Source: Terriglobus saanensis SP1PR4 (GTDB lineage: Bacteria > Acidobacteriota > Terriglobia > Terriglobales > Acidobacteriaceae). Taken from it: 64,000 nucleotides of DNA. Both the position numbers and the translations under genes were made by a program. Of the stretch, positions 9,244-16,655 are shown piece after piece. The stretch is from NCBI RefSeq assembly GCF_000179915.2, contig NC_014963.1:868001-932000 (forward strand). Direction: 5' to 3'. The first letter of the stretch is position 1, and each line of letters opens with the position of its first letter. The notes under the pieces are model-generated. The model did no database searches, was not told where the DNA came from, and was given only the letters and a program-made list of their open reading frames with translations.

Positions 9244-9393
9244 TCGGTCTCCAGGTTCTGCGCTGCTCTCTGACGAAGAGCGGCGTGCTTTACAGCGTAA
9301 TACGAAGCGGGACGGAATGGACTGAAAGTTCTGTCTTCGTTGCGATGTGACGGTATGCTATTCCCTTTGCGGAATTCGTGCCGCCATCCTCCT

Positions 9394-10038
9394 TCAGAAG
9401 AAGACTTTTCCTCGTGAAGCGAGGTCAGAGGCCTCGGCGAAGATCCATTGTGCACCCGCCTGCGCAAGCACGTCTGGATCGTTGTAGCCCCATGCCACAC
9501 CGCCAAACGGGATCTCCAACTGTTTGGCCGCTTCACAATCGCGTATCTCATCGCCGATCAGGATGGTGTCGACGTTTTGGAAGCCTGTCGTCTTGAGCAA
9601 CTTCTTGAGCTTGGAGCGCTTGCCGAAGATGGATGTTCCACACTCGATATGAAGAAAGAGTTTTGCTGTCTCATGGCCTAAGACGCGCAACACATTGTCC
9701 TGCGAGTTCGAGCTCAAGAGGGCCAGTCGAGCGCCGTGCTGTGCGAGATATTTCAAAACCTCTTCCATTCCTGGAAACAGCCGCACCTTGTCGATGTCCT
9801 GCGCCATGAGCTTCCGCATTTCGAGCGTAATGGCGGGCAGTTTCCACATGGGGACCTGATGGTAAGCGAGGATGGCTCGCGCGTGCAGCGTTCGCAGATG
9901 CGCACCGTTTTCGCGGTCAAAGGGCTTGAATCGATACGAACTAGCAAGAAAATCGAAGGTTTGGGCGAAGAGATCGAAGGTGTCTGCCAGAGTCCCGTCA
10001 AAGTCGAAGATGATGAGTTTTTGCTGTATCGATTGCAT
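9394..10038 (-). CDS. HAD-superfamily phosphatase (phosphoglycolate-phosphatase-like)
   Basis: 214 residues from ATG 10038, which has a GGAGACC ribosome binding site; a start 54 bases upstream lacks one. Motif I is DFDGTLAD, motif II lies in LLSSNSQ, the motif III lysine is in the KRSKLKK region, and motif IV is LIGDEIRDCEAA. An alpha-helical C1 cap sits between motifs I and II. The cytoplasmic enzyme probably dephosphorylates a small metabolite; the substrate is not predictable. The last residues are hydrophobic (GKVFF). A long structured region lies upstream. Confidence 0.85.
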   Translation of the reverse strand: MQSIQQKLIIFDFDGTLADTFDLFAQTFDFLASSYRFKPFDRENGAHLRTLHARAILAYHQVPMWKLPAITLEMRKLMAQDIDKVRLFPGMEEVLKYLAQHGARLALLSSNSQDNVLRVLGHETAKLFLHIECGTSIFGKRSKLKKLLKTTGFQNVDTILIGDEIRDCEAAKQLEIPFGGVAWGYNDPDVLAQAGAQWIFAEASDLASRGKVFF

Positions 10039-10370
10039 TAGGTCTCCGCGTGTCAGTGTATGGGCGTGGCCTCCAAAGCTTTCGTCACGCACATCAGTAT
10101 TGACACCGATCAGCTTCGATCATTCCATTTCGCCTTGGGCGAGTCCCCCTTGAGGCCAGGCTTCGTTTTACGCGAGAGCACCGTATACCAGCCGGGATAT
10201 ATTCTTCGGCCCAGCCCGGGAATCCCCAGTGCCCTCTCGCGTGAACTCAGGACAGACACAGATCAGATTTCCGTATGTACCTGCTGGTATGGGTCTCATG
10301 TAGGTTTATGAAATTCCTGTTCGCTGCTCCAGTCGCCCTTTCCTTCACGTGTTTTTTGCGTGCCCGGTCC
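10039..10370. other. 332-base intergenic region between radical SAM and HAD genes
   Basis: No convincing gene is seen here. The region contains the foldable element at 10170-10242 and an AT-rich stretch near 10345-10358. It could be a long leader for the HAD gene, the 3' end of the radical SAM transcript, or both. Confidence 0.5.
10170..10242 (-). ncRNA. Candidate structured RNA element of unknown class
   Basis: A 9-bp outer stem (10170-10178 with 10234-10242) extends through a two-base bulge into CAC/GTG. It encloses GC-rich segments that can pair internally (CCGGG near 10192 with CCCGG near 10215, or GGGAT with ATCCC). The two halves lie 55 bases apart, too far for a simple terminator, and neither strand has a T tract after the stem. 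On the minus strand the element sits about 130 bases ahead of the HAD start, as a leader element would. I do not recognise the class; it could also be a mobile repeat. Confidence 0.4.
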
Positions 10371-11435
10371 TCAACGCGTGGAGCTTGGAAGAGCAGAAGC
10401 CCGCAGGAGCGGGTAAAGCACTTCGTCGAAGACCACACTTTCGATGATCTCCGCCTCCGCTTCTTTGTAATGTGTGAGGATCGTCGCGGCTACTTTAGGG
10501 TCGTGATAGACCCGCTGGCACGCCTGGCAGTTGTGCGCATACATGTTTTCCCACTGGATCGATGGATCGCGCTCAGAGGCCCAGGCCAGGATCTTTTCCG
10601 GCCCTTTGTAACGCAGCCATAGTTTGAGTAAGTCACCTTCCGCGTCAGCCATCGCGTTCGCGAGAAAGTTCGGTCCGCGCGCTTCGCCTGCGTAAAGCTC
10701 CTCAATCAGTTCCATGCCGAGACCGCAGCATGCGCTGACTCGGCCATCGGGATGTACTGTGTAGCTTTCGAGGACGCTGGTGCAGGGACCGCGGGCGTGC
10801 ACATTTTCGCCATCGACTCGGTCGACGTTCCTGTAGTCGCCCATCTGCTCCGGACTTAGCGGCATCCAGGGACTCTCCACGATCTCGATTCGTTCACGGT
10901 GGGGATGGTCGGCAAGCAGAGGATGAGCAAGCAAGACCGTTTTGGTAATGCTTCGGTTCTGGCGGTATTCCACCATGATGTGGACGGTATAGCCGTGTTC
11001 CAGTCCTGTCGCGATTCCCAGCGCCACTCGATCCAGAGGGACAAATCGTGCGTGCTCGTCGCCGGTACTTATATTCAACTCATCCAGACCCGCAGCGTGG
11101 AGTGCGGTGACCACTTTGGATGCTGCGTGGGCAGATTCTGCCCAGTGCGCATTGGTGACCAGCCGGGTGCGCAGGCCCAGCGTATGCGCAAGCCCTATCC
11201 CCTCCAGCAGTTCGTCCCATGCCAGCGTCGCTTCGCCACCGGTGAACGCTATGAGTGCAAAGCCAAGCTCGGCTGCCTGTTCGATAGACGTCCGAATCAC
11301 AGAAGCTTCCAGCGACTGTTTGACTTTAGGACTACTGAAGGATCCGCAGTGTCGGCAGGCAGCGGTGCATGTGCGCGTTGGCATGACCGCCAGGATCTTC
11401 TCGCGTGAGCACACGGATCCGGCTGTGTTTTGCAT
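10371..11435 (-). CDS. Radical SAM protein with SPASM-like C-terminal cysteines
   Basis: 354 residues. The SAM-cleaving iron-sulfur motif is CTAACRHC (Cys23, Cys27, Cys30), followed by FTGGEATL, the usual GGE SAM-binding strand, and LVTNAHW. The second half holds GPCTSVLES, VHPDGRVSACCG and NCQACQ. This spacing resembles the auxiliary-cluster (SPASM/twitch) domains of peptide-modifying radical SAM enzymes. The gene starts 3 bases after the stop of the 203-residue protein encoded upstream, and the ribosome binding site lies within that gene's end, so the two are translationally coupled. That partner is the natural candidate substrate. The reaction is unknown. Confidence 0.87.
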   Translation of the reverse strand: MQNTAGSVCSREKILAVMPTRTCTAACRHCGSFSSPKVKQSLEASVIRTSIEQAAELGFALIAFTGGEATLAWDELLEGIGLAHTLGLRTRLVTNAHWAESAHAASKVVTALHAAGLDELNISTGDEHARFVPLDRVALGIATGLEHGYTVHIMVEYRQNRSITKTVLLAHPLLADHPHRERIEIVESPWMPLSPEQMGDYRNVDRVDGENVHARGPCTSVLESYTVHPDGRVSACCGLGMELIEELYAGEARGPNFLANAMADAEGDLLKLWLRYKGPEKILAWASERDPSIQWENMYAHNCQACQRVYHDPKVAATILTHYKEAEAEIIESVVFDEVLYPLLRASALPSSTR

Positions 11436-11438
11436 CGA

Positions 11439-12050
11439 TCAGCCCACCCTTTCTTCCAGGTTGGCGAGCACCCCCTGCTTCGCCAGTATTTTCGCGCGCG
11501 CAACAAACGCTTCGGAGAGCGCACGAATTGTTTCGGGATCGATTACATTTCCGCCCAAGGTGGCCTGGGCCTTTGCGACCGGCGTGCAGGTGCAGGAGGT
11601 CTTGTTGGTGGTCTCGCTACTGACGCACTGGTATGCGACCTGGGATAGACCGGGAATCCCATTTCCCACCAGAGCATTCCCTACGAGTGCCACCAGGATA
11701 TTCTTGTCCTCCAGCGAGGCGATCTTCTTTGCGAATGCGGCGGCAAACTCCTGCTTCGCGGCCTTGGAGTTCGAAGCGGAGGGTTCAAAGCGCGAAAAAA
11801 ATGTCCGCATCTCATCGTTCGCGATCAACGCAAACAATAGCCGGTTGGACTCCGATACCTGCTGTGGGCTGGCAGCCACATGCGTGACCTGCGAAGTCAT
11901 CAGCTTGGTTGGATTGGCGATGAAGGCTTTGCGGACGTTCTCATCCCGTTGCACCTTCTCAAGAAGAGCGAGCGTGTTCTTCCGGAGTTCCGGAGGGCGT
12001 AGTTCCAGGGTTTTCGTTTTTTTATAAATGGGCAGTTGTTTCGTAGACAT
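11439..12050 (-). CDS. Unrecognised 203-residue protein coupled to a radical SAM enzyme
   Basis: ATG 12050 has a strong GGAGGAA ribosome binding site. There is no signal peptide. Residues 26-50 and 69-92 look like two copies of one helical unit (LLEKVQRDENVRKAF versus LLFALIANDEMRTFF), reminiscent in pattern of leader domains of ribosomally made peptides, though I cannot assign a family. A small-residue segment (VALVGNALVGNG) precedes the only three cysteines: Cys142, then Cys153 and Cys155 in TSCTCTP. A helical tail follows. Since the next gene is a radical SAM enzyme, this is plausibly its substrate or binding partner. It is too long for a typical precursor peptide. Confidence 0.72.
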   Translation of the reverse strand: MSTKQLPIYKKTKTLELRPPELRKNTLALLEKVQRDENVRKAFIANPTKLMTSQVTHVAASPQQVSESNRLLFALIANDEMRTFFSRFEPSASNSKAAKQEFAAAFAKKIASLEDKNILVALVGNALVGNGIPGLSQVAYQCVSSETTNKTSCTCTPVAKAQATLGGNVIDPETIRALSEAFVARAKILAKQGVLANLEERVG

Positions 12051-12261
12051 GGCGTTCCTCCGCAGCGAATTTTCATCTGGCCCGAAGAGGCAGAAAGTGT
12101 ACTCCAATTCGCAGTGCAGGCAAGGGTTTTCCTTGCGGTTATCTTTAGCGGGGGAGCGCTCACTTTTGGGATGGGTTTTGCCTGGCAAGACGCCGACTAG
12201 CGCGTGACTCACGACGATCTGAAACTGTAAAGCGTTCGGTGCCCATCCCACGGTCCGGGTG

Positions 12262-12290
12262 AATATTCCGGCATATAAAATTCTCGTCAA
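12262..12290 (-). promoter_or_regulatory. Putative sigma-70 promoter for the radical SAM operon
   Basis: On the minus strand TTGACG (12285-12290) and AATATT (12262-12267) are separated by 17 bases. Transcription would start near 12255, giving a leader of about 200 bases before ATG 12050. Confidence 0.42.
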
Positions 12291-12347
12291 TTGCGATTGA
12301 TTTGGGGAACTGGCCGCAATGCCTCTACGTACTTCCGGTCATACTCT

Positions 12348-13952
12348 ATGGAATCTATGATGATTCGTCCCGCCGATTCAACATTGCGCCAAGCCCTGCG
12401 TCTCGCCGCCATCTTCGCGGCTGTAAAGCTGGCACTTCACTTTGCTCTTACCTTGTGGACCGAGCATCTGGGATATGGCTACTTCCGCGATGAGTTCTAC
12501 TACATCGCCTGCGGACGTCACCTGGCCTGGGGCTATGTCGATCACGGACCGATTGTGGCCTTGCAGGCGCGGCTCGGTGAGTTGCTCTTTGGTGATTCGG
12601 TCTTTGCCATCCGCATTCTGTCGGCCGTCGCTGGCGCGACCACCATCTTTCTCACGGGCATGATCGCATGGGCGTTCGATGGTCGGAGGCCTGCGCAGGC
12701 ATTGGCGATGTTCGGCTTGATTGTCTGCCCGCAATATATCGGCACCGATGGTTATCTCTCGATGAACTCCTTCGAGCCGGTCTTCTGGATGACCTGTGTA
12801 CTCGCTGTGGTTCTGATTCTGCGTGGCTACTCCCAACGCTTCTGGTGGATCGTCTTTGGCGTATCTGCAGGGATAGGTCTGCTGAACAAACCGTCCATGG
12901 CCTTCTTTTTGGCGGCCGTTGGGCTGGGCTTGCTGCTCACGCCGCAGCGCCGAATCCTCTGGTCGCGGTGGACCGCAGTCGGCCTTGTGCTGATGCTCCT
13001 GATCGCTCTGCCCAACGTGCTTTGGCAGATCCACAACCATTGGCCGACACTCGAATTTCTCCACAATGGTAAGGTCGGGCATAAAAACATCGTCCTGGGT
13101 CCAGTCCAGTTCTTCCTGGCGCAGTTCAACAATATGCAACCAGTGAATGCGCTGGTCTGGATTCCAGGCGTTGTGGCGTTGCTCCGTGCGAAGTCAATAC
13201 GCGAAGGACGCTGGCTCGGTCTTACTTACCTGTTTTTCTTTGTCCTCATGCTGGCCCTGCACGCCAAAGACTATTACCTCGCCGCGATTTACCCGGCCTA
13301 TTTCGCCGCTGGCGGCATTGCCTGGGAGCGGCGGTTCTCTGGCTCGCGCGGTGTACAGCGCAACCGCGTCGTGGCCTTTCCTCTCTTCGAAGCCGTTCTG
13401 TTGGTCACAGGCCTCATCCTTTTGCCGATGAGTTCGCCGGTATTGCAGCCCGATGCCTGGGTGCGCTACACTACGGCTTTACACTTGCGTGGGGACAAGA
13501 TGGAGACTGCGGCCACAGGTCCTCTCCCGCAGTTCTACGCGGATCGCTTCGGCTGGCAGCAGGAGGTGAGCATTGTTCAGAACACCTTTCAATCTCTCTC
13601 ACCGCAAGATCAACGGCGCGTTTGCATCTTCGCCAACAACTACGGCGAGGCGGGCGCAATCGATTTACTCAGTTCTCTTCAGGATGCGGGACAGCCCCTG
13701 CATCTACCGTTGGCAATGAGCGGACAAAACAATTATTGGCTATGGGGGACCCATGGCTGCGATCCAGATGTCGTGATCGCGGTGATCCGCGACACCCCAG
13801 AAGCCGTGTCACAGAAGTATCAATCGGTTACGATCGTCGGCCGCATGGACAATCCATGGGCTATGCCCTTCGAGCACAAAAATATCTACCTGCTTCGCGG
13901 GAGACGATCATCGGCCCCTTTCAGCTGGGCCGACGAGAGGTTCTACTTTTGA
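12348..13952 (+). CDS. Glycosyltransferase family 39 protein (PMT_2/ArnT-like)
   Basis: 534 residues. An early helix is followed by GYFRDEFYYIACG, holding the Asp-Glu pair expected for GT39 catalysis in the first periplasmic loop, then HGPIVALQARLG. Around ten to twelve membrane segments follow, then a periplasmic C-terminal domain of about 150 residues. The likely role is transfer of a sugar from an undecaprenyl-phosphate donor to an envelope acceptor. The start is uncertain: ATGs occur at 12348, 12357 and 12360, none with a strong ribosome binding site. It is transcribed divergently from the radical SAM pair. Confidence 0.85.
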   Translation: MESMMIRPADSTLRQALRLAAIFAAVKLALHFALTLWTEHLGYGYFRDEFYYIACGRHLAWGYVDHGPIVALQARLGELLFGDSVFAIRILSAVAGATTIFLTGMIAWAFDGRRPAQALAMFGLIVCPQYIGTDGYLSMNSFEPVFWMTCVLAVVLILRGYSQRFWWIVFGVSAGIGLLNKPSMAFFLAAVGLGLLLTPQRRILWSRWTAVGLVLMLLIALPNVLWQIHNHWPTLEFLHNGKVGHKNIVLGPVQFFLAQFNNMQPVNALVWIPGVVALLRAKSIREGRWLGLTYLFFFVLMLALHAKDYYLAAIYPAYFAAGGIAWERRFSGSRGVQRNRVVAFPLFEAVLLVTGLILLPMSSPVLQPDAWVRYTTALHLRGDKMETAATGPLPQFYADRFGWQQEVSIVQNTFQSLSPQDQRRVCIFANNYGEAGAIDLLSSLQDAGQPLHLPLAMSGQNNYWLWGTHGCDPDVVIAVIRDTPEAVSQKYQSVTIVGRMDNPWAMPFEHKNIYLLRGRRSSAPFSWADERFYF

Positions 13953-13992
13953 GCTCTTACCCGACAGATAGCGGGGAAAACGTAAGCTCCTT

Positions 13993-14352
13993 TCATGCTG
14001 CAAGAGCGGCGCAGGCAAGCAGTGCAGCGAAGAGCGCCACGACCATTCGAGGTTGGGAGTATTCAAGAAAGAGAAAGCAGATAGCCAGCCACGCCGCTGC
14101 TGCGGTAAATCCGAGCGTCAGGCCGGGCCAGTGACTGACTGCCGAGCTTCCACTCCGCAAAACGAGGATTGCCAGCAACGCAACAAGAACCTGTCCCAGC
14201 GCATACGCGGTATTCAACCCGTAGTAGAGCGTCGTCTCTGGGCTTGGCGCGCGTTTGCCGCGGACGTACTGGGAAATTACGTCGACGCCGAAGTGTAGTA
14301 GACCTCCCAACAAAAGCCAACCGTACGCTGCGTAGAGAAGTTTGATTCGCAT
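13993..14352 (-). CDS. Small four-helix membrane protein of unknown function
   Basis: 119 residues with four predicted membrane helices: LLYAAYGWLLLGGLL, an ALGQVLVALLAILVL segment, a GFTAAAAWLAICFLF segment and a C-terminal MVVALFAALLACAAL. The first loop is polar (SQYVRGKRAPSPET). I recognise no family. It converges on the GT39 gene 41 bases away. Moderately confident as a gene because the hydrophobic pattern is regular and the start has no competing upstream ATG. Confidence 0.62.
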   Translation of the reverse strand: MRIKLLYAAYGWLLLGGLLHFGVDVISQYVRGKRAPSPETTLYYGLNTAYALGQVLVALLAILVLRSGSSAVSHWPGLTLGFTAAAAWLAICFLFLEYSQPRMVVALFAALLACAALAA

Positions 14353-14561
14353 CCTTCATCCTCACTTTCGCGAGTATAGGAAGAGCGCTCTCTTTTGGGA
14401 ATAAGGCACTTGAAAGTACGTCAGGCACTCAAAAGACAGTGTCAGGCAGGATGAGAGAACGGGACTCTCCTGATAGAAAGTCAAAACGCTCCCGACCTCT
14501 GCACGATGTTGCTCGCGAAGAGGCGAGAGCGTTGGTTTTGGTGAACCGGTCCAGCTCGAAT

Positions 14562-15293
14562 TTAGATCGAGGCGGTGCCACCGTCGACGAAGAGCTCAAC
14601 GCCGTTGACGAAACTGGAGTCGCTGGAAGCGAGGAAGAGGGCGACGGTGGCAATCTCTTCCGGACGTCCCATCTCGCCACGTGGGATCAGAGATTTGAAG
14701 AACTCCCTGGTGTCGGTGTCGAGGTGGCCGAGGAGAGGCGTGTCGATGGTGCCGGGGCTAAGGATATTGAAGCGGATGCCGCGTTCCTTAAGTTCTACAA
14801 GCCAGGTGCGAACGAAGGACCTTAGCGCAGCCTTGCTGGCACTATAGACGCCGCAATTTGGGAAACCTTTGACACCCGCGATGGACCCGTTGAGGAAGAT
14901 CGAACCGTTATCCTTGAAGAGTGGTAGTGCCTTCTGCACGGTGAAGAGGGTGCCACGCACATTGAGGTCGAAGGTACTGTCGAAGTTCTCTTCGGTGACC
15001 TCTCCCAGCTTTTCGAGATATCCCCGCCCTGCGCTGGCAAAGAGGATGTCGATCTTGCCCTTCTCGCGTTTGACGACCTCGTAGAGACGATCGAGATCGG
15101 CGAGGTTAGCGGCGTCTCCCTGTACGCCGGTGACGTTTTTGCCGATGGTCTTAACGGCTTCATCGAGCTTGTCCTGGCGGCGTCCGGTGATGAAGACGTA
15201 TGCGCCCTCTTCAACGAAGAGTTTAGCGGTAGCGAGCGCCATGCCTGATGTGGCTGCGGTGATGACGGCTACTTTTCCTTCGAGCTTTCCCAT
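14562..15293 (-). CDS. Short-chain dehydrogenase/reductase
   Basis: 243 residues of classical SDR type. The active-site serine (NGSIAG) and YSASK are intact, and the C-terminal FVNGVELFVDGG block is standard. The nucleotide-binding motif reads ITAATSGMALA instead of the usual TGGxxGIG. The last glycine is thus replaced by alanine, a deviation that occurs in a subgroup of SDRs and might alter cofactor affinity. The cofactor is probably NADP(H), as GRR follows the second strand. The substrate is unknown. It is single, with a roughly 280-base upstream region. Confidence 0.9.
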   Translation of the reverse strand: MGKLEGKVAVITAATSGMALATAKLFVEEGAYVFITGRRQDKLDEAVKTIGKNVTGVQGDAANLADLDRLYEVVKREKGKIDILFASAGRGYLEKLGEVTEENFDSTFDLNVRGTLFTVQKALPLFKDNGSIFLNGSIAGVKGFPNCGVYSASKAALRSFVRTWLVELKERGIRFNILSPGTIDTPLLGHLDTDTREFFKSLIPRGEMGRPEEIATVALFLASSDSSFVNGVELFVDGGTASI

Positions 15294-15515
15294 AGTGTTT
15301 TTTCACTCCCAATTCAATTGCTTTTATCGGTGTCCAATTTTTGCTTGATTGCAGAGGCTGGACCGCCCGACAGCTCGACTGAATAACAGACGAATCGAGC
15401 GGAGAGTAGTTTCGTGAATACGGGGAGGAATGCACTAGAATGAGCACTTTTATGTAAGTTGAGTATTTTTGTATAAGCCATTCTTTACTTCAGCTCCGTT
15501 TGGGTATTTCACGCA

Positions 15516-15550
15516 CCCATTCTTTCGCGATGAAGTCGCGAATGAATGGG
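15516..15550. repeat. Intergenic imperfect 15-bp inverted repeat
   Basis: 15516-15530 and 15536-15550 pair over 15 bp with one mismatch around a 5-base loop. It lies 28 bases beyond the stop of the methyltransferase gene. The absence of a T tract and the shape (a palindrome bordered by GCAC on both sides) suggest a REP-like dispersed element, but it might end the methyltransferase transcript. Confidence 0.5.
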
Positions 15551-15577
15551 GCACACTTCCACATCTGATTGAGGGTT

Positions 15578-16186
15578 TTAGGCGTAGCGCTTTCTTAGGA
15601 CCCAAGTCGTCATGCAGCGATAGTCCTGCACGATGGTGGTTTTGAGAGGGTCGACGAGGACGGCGTTTCTTTTGGCAGTCTGAGCAAGCAGCATCGCTTC
15701 GTCGACAAGGAACCATTCAGAGCCGTCGCCGGTACGATAGATGTTTTCTCGTATCTTCTCGAAGTTCATGCCGATGCGTGAGCCGAGGCGGCAGAAGAGT
15801 AGGCCGCCGGGCTTCACGGTGCGCCAAAGTTCCGTCAGCATGGCCTCGAAGTGCTCTTCGTCCTTGGCAAAGTGGAGCACGGCATTGCAGAGGACGACGT
15901 CGGTGAAGGCATCGGGGAAGGGCATGCGGTCGATGCGGCCTGTCTGGAAGTTTTCGGAGGGTAGGCCGGTTTCGAGCGAGGCGGAGAGTTGGCGAACGTG
16001 TTCAACAGCGGCGGGGTCGGCATCGAGTGCGAAGACTTCGCAGCCTTCGCGGAGAAGGTGTACGAGATTGCGGCCGTAGCCGCATCCGGCGTCGAGAATG
16101 CGCATGCCGGGAAGGATGTTTCCCCGCAGGATTTGATCGAAGAGATAGATGTCAATCTGGCCGAACTGTTCTTGCACGTTAAGCAT
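15578..16186 (-). CDS. Class I SAM-dependent methyltransferase
   Basis: 202 residues from ATG 16186, with GCAGGGG upstream; a start 48 bases further up is possible. The SAM-binding motif I is LDAGCGYGRN, followed by the acidic ALDADP strand and DVVLCNAVLHF as motif II/IV region. The domain is a single Rossmann-fold methyltransferase of the Methyltransf_11 kind. The N-terminal EQFGQIDIYLFDQ segment looks like a family trait. The substrate is not predictable. The gene is divergent from padR. Confidence 0.86.
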   Translation of the reverse strand: MLNVQEQFGQIDIYLFDQILRGNILPGMRILDAGCGYGRNLVHLLREGCEVFALDADPAAVEHVRQLSASLETGLPSENFQTGRIDRMPFPDAFTDVVLCNAVLHFAKDEEHFEAMLTELWRTVKPGGLLFCRLGSRIGMNFEKIRENIYRTGDGSEWFLVDEAMLLAQTAKRNAVLVDPLKTTIVQDYRCMTTWVLRKRYA

Positions 16187-16296
16187 GAGTAGTGAGACCC
16201 CTGCTATCACTTTACGCACCGGGAACTTTTCCATTGTCGTTCGCGTATGGGTATTTGGGTTGACATCCGACCCGAGCGCGGAGATACTCAGGTCGA

Positions 16297-16653
16297 ATGC
16301 CTACCCAAGATAGAAGTCAAGATCGGATTGCCTTATTGCAGGGAACGCTTGACCTGCTGATTTTAAAGACGCTTCTGTCCGCACCGGTGCATGGTCAGGG
16401 TGTGGCGCGAATAATTCAGCGCCAGTCGGAAGAGGTCTTCTTTGTGGACCACGGGTCGCTCTATCTTGCGCTGCAGCGGCTGGAAGACAGGAAGTGGATC
16501 TCTGCGAAGTGGGGCGTGAGTGAAAACAATCGCAAGGCGCGGTTCTATTCACTGACTCCCAAAGGCCGAGAGCACCTGGTAGAGAAGACCAGCGAATGGC
16601 GTCGGCTGGCGCGTGCGATGGCGATGATTCTCGATGCTCCTTTGGAGGGCTGA
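16297..16653 (+). CDS. PadR family transcriptional regulator
   Basis: 118 residues. The sequence QGTLDLLILKTLLSAPVHG opens the PadR winged helix, followed by VDHGSLYLALQRLEDRKWI (recognition helix and wing) and YSLTPKGREHL. It lacks a long C-terminal dimerisation helix, like other short PadR proteins. It is 2 bases upstream of the ADOP permease start; this padR-permease arrangement is frequent in acidobacteria. It likely represses its own operon. Confidence 0.93.
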   Translation: MPTQDRSQDRIALLQGTLDLLILKTLLSAPVHGQGVARIIQRQSEEVFFVDHGSLYLALQRLEDRKWISAKWGVSENNRKARFYSLTPKGREHLVEKTSEWRRLARAMAMILDAPLEG

Positions 16654-16655
16654 AT

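Noticed and set aside
7162-9273. 703-residue open frame on the plus strand
   Set aside because: It is antisense to the M13 peptidase, whose zinc motif and signal peptide are clear.
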